DNA of 6,145 nt from positions 1 through 6,145 of the forward strand of contig CAUABY010000132.1 of the NCBI GenBank assembly GCA_958427375.1, read 5' to 3'. A program made the position numbers and the translations under genes. Origin of the DNA: an uncultured Eubacteriales bacterium (GTDB lineage: Bacteria; Bacillota; Clostridia; Oscillospirales; Oscillospiraceae). The notes under the pieces are model-generated. The model made no database searches, was not told the origin of the DNA, and was given only the letters and a program-made list of their open reading frames with translations. This document shows positions 1 through 4,534 of this stretch, piece by piece (within the stretch, counting starts at the first letter, position 1; every line of letters starts with the position of its first letter).

Positions 1-136
1 CTTTCTCGATAAAAGAGGCGGGTTTGCCGCATTTTTGCGAATAGTCTCGCGCAAACTCTCTTATACAGCGCCTTGCGGCGAAATAGCTGTGCGCGCCGGT
101 CTGCGCCTCGGTCTTATACTCAGTTTTATTCTCCAT
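1..136 (-). CDS. N-terminal fragment of an unrecognised protein, runs off the window
   Basis: An ATG at 134-136 on the minus strand opens a frame of 45 codons that reaches the window edge without a stop. A GGGAG Shine-Dalgarno at 146-150 lies 9 nt upstream, the same kind of site as for the ATP-grasp gene, which supports this start. The fragment begins MENKTEYKTE and continues through a basic stretch containing YFAARRCIREFARDY and ends near ASFIEK. It has no signal peptide, and I do not recognise a domain. It lies on the same strand as the ATP-grasp gene, 132 nt downstream of its stop, with its own candidate promoter between them. The function is unknown, and even its being a real gene rests mainly on the SD and open frame. 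Confidence 0.5.
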   Translation of the reverse strand, partial: MENKTEYKTEAQTGAHSYFAARRCIREFARDYSQKCGKPASFIEK

Positions 137-182
137 TCTGCCGTTCTCCCGAATTATGTCTATATATGTGACAGCTCTTTTT

Positions 183-212
183 ATTATAGAACTAAACGCT
201 GTATATCTGCAA
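183..212 (-). promoter_or_regulatory. Candidate promoter for the gene at 1-136
   Basis: On the minus strand a perfect -10 TATAAT (183-188) follows a weak -35 TTGCAG (207-212, 3 of 6 consensus matches) after an 18-nt spacer. Transcription would start near 176, giving a leader of about 40 nt to the ATG at 136. The surroundings are AT-rich. This is based on consensus only. Confidence 0.35.
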
Positions 213-268
213 CAGCAAAATTTATCATTTTCTTATCAGTATGGTGGAAATAGCTGTACTTTTCCCGC

Positions 269-1348
269 TCAGCGCATGCGGGCGATGAGCTCTTCAAGCT
301 CGTTCTTGCGCCCCTCGCGCGTTATTATCTGCATGCCGCCCATCTGCGCTGTGCTGTTGGCCTCAACCATGCACCAGCCCTTGCTGCCATATGCTAAGTC
401 CCAGCCGCAGTAGTGGTTGCCCGGCACACTCAGCGCCGCTTCCTTTACTATCTTCACGGCCTGCTCCCACTCAGGAATCTGGAAGCCCTTAAACACCACA
501 TGCGTATCAGGGTGCTCAATATAGCGATGGCCTTTTTTATCCGCCCCGTCTGAGCAGAGTCTGCCAGTCGCGGGGTCAATCAGCGCGCTTATGCCGCCGG
601 CGCTGAAATTATCCACAACGCTGCCGCTACGGCCAACGCGCAGTGTCGGGTGGAAGAGCCGCACATCGCCGCCGTCGATAACGGCGGTTGGGATGCGCAG
701 GGTATTTACGGAGCTTGGATGTATGGCCGCCATCTCCGGCGCCTGAACTATAAGCTCCTCAATAGCCGCGCCGCTCTGGGCGTATTCGGCATAGGCCTCC
801 TCCACGGAGGCGTGATTTTTCAAACTGTCCTTATGTACTCCCTTGCCAAAGGCCGCGTACACCGGTTTTACGATAAATTCATCGTGCGTCTGCATAAAGG
901 TGCGGAGCTCATCCACGCAGTCCGCGTCCGGCTGTTCACCCTCGCGCAGCTTCTTTACGCGCATTATGCCGCGCTTATAATAGTCCTTGAATTTTTTATA
1001 GCAGAGGTATTTATTTTCCAAGGTCTCGGTATTCTTGGCAAGATTCATGCGCGGGTAGTAGCTCAGGCGTATACCCTCGGTTATAAAGGAGTTTCTGTAC
1101 TCGTCATCCCTGCCCTCATAACCGAAGAGAAAATACTCATTGTAATATGAGCCGAATTTAAAGAGGCTGCGTATCATGTCGCGGCGCAGTGCGTACACAT
1201 GCTTTTTGTCCCCCAGCGCATCCTCACCGAGAAATTCCGCAATCACAGCGTCCTGTTTTCCGCGCATTCTGTGGTAGTAATAGCACTTTCTGTACCAGTT
1301 TTTAAAACGGATTTTCTTATATATCCTGCGGCGAATATTTTTCAGCAT
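269..1348 (-). CDS. Sugar-transfer-associated ATP-grasp family protein
   Basis: The protein has 359 residues and resembles the ATP-grasp family associated with sugar transfer and surface-polysaccharide genes (Pfam ATPgrasp_ST type). These enzymes are predicted to ligate a carboxylate to a nucleophile using ATP; the substrate is unknown. The N-terminus is strongly basic (MLKNIRRRIYKK). The ATP-grasp core follows: FIVKP with Lys161 and GKG at 168-170 for nucleotide binding, the hinge EELIVQ at 197-202, SVNTLRI at 213-219, NFSAGGI at 247-253, GWDLA at 315-319 and MVEANS at 327-332, where Asp317, Glu329 and Asn331 fit metal ligands. I chose the ATG at 1346-1348 because GGGAG (1357-1361) lies 8 nt upstream. 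The frame also extends to a TTG at 1384, but that codon sits inside a hairpin and lacks an SD. It is cytosolic with no membrane segment. It lies downstream of baiE but has no evident link to bile-acid metabolism. Confidence 0.85.
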   Translation of the reverse strand: MLKNIRRRIYKKIRFKNWYRKCYYYHRMRGKQDAVIAEFLGEDALGDKKHVYALRRDMIRSLFKFGSYYNEYFLFGYEGRDDEYRNSFITEGIRLSYYPRMNLAKNTETLENKYLCYKKFKDYYKRGIMRVKKLREGEQPDADCVDELRTFMQTHDEFIVKPVYAAFGKGVHKDSLKNHASVEEAYAEYAQSGAAIEELIVQAPEMAAIHPSSVNTLRIPTAVIDGGDVRLFHPTLRVGRSGSVVDNFSAGGISALIDPATGRLCSDGADKKGHRYIEHPDTHVVFKGFQIPEWEQAVKIVKEAALSVPGNHYCGWDLAYGSKGWCMVEANSTAQMGGMQIITREGRKNELEELIARMR

Positions 1349-1375
1349 AGCCTCTGCTCCCGAAAATTGCGTAAT

Positions 1376-1381
1376 ATTATA
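1376..1381 (-). promoter_or_regulatory. Possible -10 box of the ATP-grasp gene
   Basis: A perfect TATAAT on the minus strand lies at the foot of the 1378-1418 hairpin, about 28 nt upstream of the ATG at 1348. No convincing -35 is found 16-18 nt upstream, where the best hexamers match at 2-3 positions. It may be a real promoter used after termination of the bai transcript, or chance in AT-rich DNA. Confidence 0.2.
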
Positions 1382-1418
1382 CAAGCCGTCATACAGTTAA
1401 TGTACGGCGGCTTGTATA
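1378..1418 (-). terminator. Long imperfect hairpin after baiE, probable terminator
   Basis: A perfect 11-bp inverted repeat (1378-1388 with 1408-1418, arms TATACAAGCCG and CGGCTTGTATA) extends inward through 1390/1406 and 1392-1395/1401-1404, with two mismatches, to a 5-nt loop (1396-1400). It starts 16 nt past the baiE stop. On the minus strand the stem ends in CTTGTATAATATT, which is T-rich but not a clean T-run, so termination may be partial. The hairpin is nearly symmetrical, but no plus-strand gene ends here, so I assign it to baiE. Confidence 0.5.
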
Positions 1419-1434
1419 TAGGTTTACTTGTTAA

Positions 1435-1965
1435 TTACTTCTTTGCGACCTTTTTCTTCTTGGGTCTGAACATGTTGATTCTGATGCGGTGAGAGCTATC
1501 GCGCTGGAAAGACTCCTCGTATATACGCAGGTAGCCGGTCTCCATGATGAGCCACTTTCCATCGGCCTTGACATACTTGTCCGTGTAAAGGGCGCTGCCC
1601 TGGATTTGCAGACCCTCATAGGGGTTGTCCTTTGCAAAAATCAGGTTGTCCTGCAGGTACCAGTGGCCAACGGCCTCGGTATCGCTGAGGATCTCAATTT
1701 CGGGAGTATGACCCTGATGGAGGGTAATCTCAGTCTGGGGCATGCTCTCCGCCATGTAGTTGGCCACTTCTTCGGGGCCGTGGAAAACCAGCTTGCCGTC
1801 AGAATATGCGGTTTCAATATCGGGGTGGAAAGTCGCCTTCAGGGCTTCCCAATCCTTGGTATCAAGGGCGGCGAAATAGCGGGCCTTCAGGCACTTGATT
1901 TCGTCAATGTCCTTGAGTCTCTGTACTTCCTTTTCCAGTGCTTCCAGACGTTCTTCAACAGTCAT
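1435..1965 (-). CDS. baiE: Bile acid 7-alpha-dehydratase BaiE
   Basis: This 176-residue protein of the SnoaL-like/NTF2 fold closely matches Clostridium scindens BaiE as I recall it. Shared stretches include an N-terminus of the MT-EER-EALEKE type, KLVFH, the GHTPEI block, YTDKY and ETGY-RIYEE. BaiE (EC 4.2.1.106) removes the 7-alpha-hydroxyl of 3-oxo-delta4 bile acyl-CoA as water, the committed and irreversible step of 7-dehydroxylation. The residues implicated in BaiE catalysis are all present at the same numbers: Tyr30, Asp35, Tyr54, His83 and Asp106. The first 20 residues look like the usual helical oligomerisation segment, and the protein is cytosolic. The start is ATG at 1963-1965, with AAAGGA at 1977-1982, 11 nt away. 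It lies 48 nt after baiCD with no terminator between, so the two are likely cotranscribed. The C-terminus carries a lysine-rich tail (RPKKKKVAKK) that makes it about 10 residues longer than the C. scindens protein. A related steroid dehydratase is the main alternative. Confidence 0.9.
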   Translation of the reverse strand: MTVEERLEALEKEVQRLKDIDEIKCLKARYFAALDTKDWEALKATFHPDIETAYSDGKLVFHGPEEVANYMAESMPQTEITLHQGHTPEIEILSDTEAVGHWYLQDNLIFAKDNPYEGLQIQGSALYTDKYVKADGKWLIMETGYLRIYEESFQRDSSHRIRINMFRPKKKKVAKK

Positions 1966-2013
1966 GACAGTTCAATTCCTTTCCGTAATTTAAGATGTTA
2001 TTACAAACCAAAA

Positions 2014-3936
2014 TCAGATACGCATACCGACTTCGTAAGCCTCGGCAGTAGCGTCAATGCCCATGCGGACTTCCTTGGCGTCGCCGATGACATCATAGGG
2101 AATGCCAAGCTCCTCGCACTTTGCGGTCAGGTCAGCGGTCGGGTAGGACACGGTGTTGAACGCAATGATGAGAGTGTCGAAGTGACGGGTCTTTTCAACG
2201 GTCTTTTTGTCTCTGCCGGTGAACTTATAGGTAACTTCATGGTCGCCGATGGAGACAACCTTGGACTTGTTGCTCTTCTTAATCATGTCGCCGGGGAACT
2301 CGATATCCTGGAACATGGTGCGCAGCATACCCATGTTGTTGCCAACACGCTTCTGGTCCATGACGCGGACATCGGTAACGCCCTTGGAGATGAGGTACTG
2401 AGCGGTCTCGCAGCCAACGCCGCCGCCGCCGAGAATAAGGACTTCGCCCTTGGCCTCAGCCTTGCCGGAGAGGATATCCTGTGCGGAGTAGACGTCTGCG
2501 CTGTCGATGCCAGGGATGCTGGGTGCGACATAGTGTGCGCCGGTAGCGATGACAACGTGGTCGGGCTTAACCTCGGCGATGAGCTCAGGAGTGACCTTAA
2601 CACCGGTCTTAATCTCTATGCCGCGGCGCTTGCACTCTTCGATCTCCCACATGATAGCGTCGGTGAACTCCTGCTTCTTAGGAGCCTTGCCGGCGAGGAC
2701 GAACTGACCGCCCGCCTGCTCTTCAGCTTCGTAAACAGTGGGGTTGTGGCCACGCATCTTGAGGAACTCAGCAGTCATCAGACCGCCGATGCCGCCGCCG
2801 ACGACCATAACGTTCTTTGCGGTCTCAGCCTTGTTGATGCCCTTGTACTCAAGGCAGAGCATCGGGTTGCGGGTGCAGGTGATGTGGGTGGCCTTGGGGT
2901 CAACGACCTTGTCGTAGCAGCCCTGGCAGCAGCCAATGCACTTGCGGATTTCGTTGTCGCGGCCTTCCTTGGCCTTGTTGACCCAGTTAGGATCGACGAG
3001 CTGTGCGCGGCCGATAGCGATCATATCGACATAGCCTTCCTCGATGAGGCGGTTTGCAAGCTCAGGAGTATTTACACGGCCAACGCCGATGACGGGGATC
3101 TTGATGAGGTCCTTGACAGCCTTGATGTTATCCATATTGAAGCCGGGCTCAAGGTTATAGGGAGGAACTTCGTAAACGGTTGCGAGGGAGTTTGCGTTGC
3201 CGCGGGAAAGGTCAGCAGCGTCAACACCGGCGTCGGCAGCCCAGTTGATGAAGGTAGCGGTCTCTTCAAGAGTGGTCACCTTGGGCAGCATCTCGTCGAT
3301 AGCGTCAAGGCGCATGATAAGAGGCATGTCGTCGGGCATGTTGGCGCGCATCTCACGGATGACTTCAAGGCTGAAGCGTGCGCGGTTCTCAAGGCTCTGG
3401 TTGCCGTACTCGTCGGTACGATTGTTCAGATACGGATTGAGGAACTCGTGGGGCAGGTAGGTATGTGCAGCGTGGAACTCAAGTGCGTCCAGACCGGCCT
3501 CAACGCCGAGCTTGGCGCTGTAGCCGAACTGCTTTACGATTTCATGGATACGCTCAACAGTGATGGTGTCAGGAGTTTCACGGACGTTGGTTTCATCAAA
3601 GAATGCTTCGGGAACAAAGCCGCCGTGCCAAATCTGAGCGCAGGCCTTGCCGCCGGCATCATGGATAGCCTTGGTGACCTTCTTAAGCTCATCTCTGTGG
3701 TGCTCATTGTAGAGGCCGAGGTAAATGGTGGCATGGGGCTGGTAGGAGGTGGAGACGATCTCAATGATGTTCAGACCGCAGCCGCCGGCTGCACGTGCTG
3801 CATGATACGCGGGCAGATCCTCGTGGATGTCATGCTTGCCCTTGGCCATCTTGGTTGCCATACCGGGCATAACAACGCGGTTCTTCAGCTCAAGCCCTCT
3901 CAGCTTGATAGGAGTAAACAGTGCATCGTAGCTCAT
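2014..3936 (-). CDS. baiCD: BaiCD, 3-oxo-delta4-cholenoyl-CoA oxidoreductase (flavin/Fe-S)
   Basis: This 640-residue enzyme of the Old Yellow Enzyme/2,4-dienoyl-CoA reductase type closely resembles C. scindens BaiCD in length and in the N-terminal blocks LRGLELKNR, TKMAK and KHDI-ED, the TPDT-TVERIHEIV block, DLSRGNA, and the ending VGM-I. BaiCD oxidises 3-oxo bile acyl-CoA at C4-C5 and later reduces that bond. The domains are an FMN TIM barrel (about 1-330) with the active-site run FHAAHTYLPHEF (154-165), a 4Fe-4S site at Cys333, Cys336, Cys340 and Cys354, an FAD Rossmann motif GGGIGG (380-385), ATG at 464-466, an NAD(H) Rossmann motif GGGGVG (503-508), and a final FAD contact VIGDA (616-620). 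Asp527 at the end of the second Rossmann strand would suit NAD(H). The start is ATG at 3934-3936, with AAGGTG 9 nt upstream (3946-3951). The run YGNQSLENR (177-185) differs from the usual YGGS-ENR by one extra residue. It is likely the first gene of the baiCD-baiE transcript. Confidence 0.9.
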   Translation of the reverse strand: MSYDALFTPIKLRGLELKNRVVMPGMATKMAKGKHDIHEDLPAYHAARAAGGCGLNIIEIVSTSYQPHATIYLGLYNEHHRDELKKVTKAIHDAGGKACAQIWHGGFVPEAFFDETNVRETPDTITVERIHEIVKQFGYSAKLGVEAGLDALEFHAAHTYLPHEFLNPYLNNRTDEYGNQSLENRARFSLEVIREMRANMPDDMPLIMRLDAIDEMLPKVTTLEETATFINWAADAGVDAADLSRGNANSLATVYEVPPYNLEPGFNMDNIKAVKDLIKIPVIGVGRVNTPELANRLIEEGYVDMIAIGRAQLVDPNWVNKAKEGRDNEIRKCIGCCQGCYDKVVDPKATHITCTRNPMLCLEYKGINKAETAKNVMVVGGGIGGLMTAEFLKMRGHNPTVYEAEEQAGGQFVLAGKAPKKQEFTDAIMWEIEECKRRGIEIKTGVKVTPELIAEVKPDHVVIATGAHYVAPSIPGIDSADVYSAQDILSGKAEAKGEVLILGGGGVGCETAQYLISKGVTDVRVMDQKRVGNNMGMLRTMFQDIEFPGDMIKKSNKSKVVSIGDHEVTYKFTGRDKKTVEKTRHFDTLIIAFNTVSYPTADLTAKCEELGIPYDVIGDAKEVRMGIDATAEAYEVGMRI

Positions 3937-4019
3937 TTGAAATTACACCTTTCCATAAAAATGTTTTCTAGCTTCTTTAGCATTTTCTGTGCTTGTTCCA
4001 TAACACATCTGGCAGTAGA

Positions 4020-4042
4020 GGCAGGTTCGGGACGCACCTGCC
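4020..4042 (-). promoter_or_regulatory. GC-rich stem-loop in the baiCD leader
   Basis: GGCAGGT (4020-4026) pairs with ACCTGCC (4036-4042) across a 9-nt loop, a perfect 7-bp stem in otherwise AT-rich DNA. It falls between the candidate baiCD promoter and the ATG, about 80 nt upstream of the start. No T-run follows on either strand, so it is not a standard terminator. It could stabilise the mRNA, bind a protein as DNA, or be incidental. Confidence 0.35.
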
Positions 4043-4110
4043 GAGTTATACGCTACGCTTACTAAAGCTATTGTTGATATTTTAACACTACTCAATCCTC
4101 CGTGTTGGAA

Positions 4111-4138
4111 ATTATGTCGGTATATGATGCACTGGCAA
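4111..4138 (-). promoter_or_regulatory. Candidate baiCD-baiE promoter
   Basis: On the minus strand TTGCCA (4133-4138, 5 of 6 consensus matches) and CATAAT (4111-4116, 5 of 6) are spaced by 16 nt. Transcription would start near 4104, leaving a leader of about 168 nt to the baiCD ATG. The -35 overlaps the left arm of the inverted repeat at 4137-4146, so a protein bound there could affect polymerase access. Confidence 0.45.
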
Positions 4139-4175
4139 ACGACAAAAAATCAAAATTTATTGTCATTTGTCGTTT
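4137..4175. repeat. 10-bp inverted repeat, candidate shared operator
   Basis: AAACGACAAA (4137-4146) and TTTGTCGTTT (4166-4175) are perfect inverted copies separated by 19 nt, giving a centre-to-centre spacing of about 29 nt, close to three helical turns. The left arm overlaps the candidate baiCD -35, and the right arm abuts the -35 of a plus-strand promoter. This is the position expected of an operator serving divergent genes. It could instead be an AT-rich hairpin, but no plus-strand gene ends here to need a terminator. Confidence 0.4.
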
Positions 4176-4203
4176 TGTTTAGTACATACTGCTATATTAT
4201 AAT
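4175..4203 (+). promoter_or_regulatory. Candidate distal promoter toward baiH
   Basis: A perfect plus-strand TATAAT (4198-4203) is preceded at 17 nt by TTGTTT (4175-4180, 3 of 6 matches). It is directed away from the baiCD promoter and shares the inverted repeat. Use of this site would give a long baiH leader of about 325 nt. The -10 lies in ATTATAAT, which also gives a TATAAT on the minus strand, so the direction is uncertain. Confidence 0.3.
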
Positions 4204-4386
4204 GTAAGAGAGCTTTTAACATATTGTATATTTCCACGCCCTTGAGCACTTTCAAAAGCCTCCGGCACAGCGCAATGCGCATATCAGCCTCCGCCGGCTG
4301 TAGTGAAATTGAAAAAACTGTCTGGTTATATAGAAGATTTTTGTCAAAATTCTTTATCAAATGTTGATTGTTTAACAAGAAAATGT

Positions 4387-4416
4387 GCGACATGCAAAGT
4401 CAAATTAGTTTATACT
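4387..4416 (+). promoter_or_regulatory. baiH: Candidate proximal promoter of baiH
   Basis: GCGACA (4387-4392, 4 of 6 matches to TTGACA) and TATACT (4411-4416, 5 of 6 to TATAAT) are spaced by 18 nt on the plus strand. Transcription would start near 4423, with a leader of about 112 nt before the baiH ATG. This leader contains the GCGCA/TGCGC palindrome at 4474-4487. Confidence 0.35.
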
Positions 4417-4473
4417 GAATACAGTTATCAAAGCGACGTTCACGGCCTTTTACAAGCCGCCGCGAATGCCCAC

Positions 4474-4487
4474 GCGCAGTGATGCGC
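4474..4487. repeat. GCGCA-4-TGCGC palindrome upstream of the baiH ribosome site
   Basis: GCGCA (4474-4478) and TGCGC (4483-4487) form a perfect 5-bp inverted repeat with the loop GTGA. The same arms occur at 4270-4274 and 4276-4280 with a 1-nt gap. The element lies 32 nt upstream of the baiH Shine-Dalgarno. It may be a small mRNA hairpin or a protein site; the different gap lengths argue against one regulator reading both in the same way. Confidence 0.25.
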
Positions 4488-4534
4488 AATTACACATCGA
4501 CAAAATTTTTATAGAATTCAGGAGGTTTCGACAC

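Larger units (their letters stand above)
3937..4534. other. AT-rich divergent intergenic region between baiCD and baiH
   Basis: This 598-nt stretch separates the two divergent bai genes. It holds a candidate minus-strand promoter for baiCD (4111-4138), two candidate plus-strand promoters toward baiH (4175-4203 and 4387-4416), a 10-bp inverted repeat lying between the divergent promoters (4137-4175), a hairpin in the baiCD leader (4020-4042) and two GCGCA/TGCGC palindromes (4270-4280 and 4474-4487). A GC-richer island at about 4236-4300 contrasts with its AT-rich surroundings. I find no convincing gene, tRNA or recognisable riboswitch in it. No regulator gene is present, so any regulator must be encoded elsewhere. 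Confidence 0.6.

Noticed and set aside
264..282. CCCGC/GCGGG hairpin at the end of the ATP-grasp gene as a terminator
   Set aside because: It overlaps the stop codon and is followed on the minus strand by AAAAG rather than a T-run, so it does not look like an intrinsic terminator.
1349..1384. Upstream TTG start for the ATP-grasp protein, giving 371 residues
   Set aside because: The TTG lies inside the hairpin arm and has no SD, whereas the ATG at 1348 has GGGAG 8 nt upstream and begins a typical basic N-terminus.
2014..3936. Generic 2,4-dienoyl-CoA reductase or enoate reductase instead of BaiCD
   Set aside because: The domain order is shared with that family, but the N-terminal blocks, the TPDT-TVERIHEIV segment, the length and the adjacency to baiE fit BaiCD much better.
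1489..4065. 858-codon open frame on the plus strand across baiE and baiCD
   Set aside because: It is antisense to two well-recognised genes, spans their intergenic gap, and its protein shows no family motif. The long frame results from codon bias in the real minus-strand genes.
4319..4347. Perfect TTGACA on the minus strand as a further baiCD promoter
   Set aside because: The hexamer 17 nt downstream (CAGACA) is unlike a -10, and no acceptable -10 occurs at 16-18 nt spacing.
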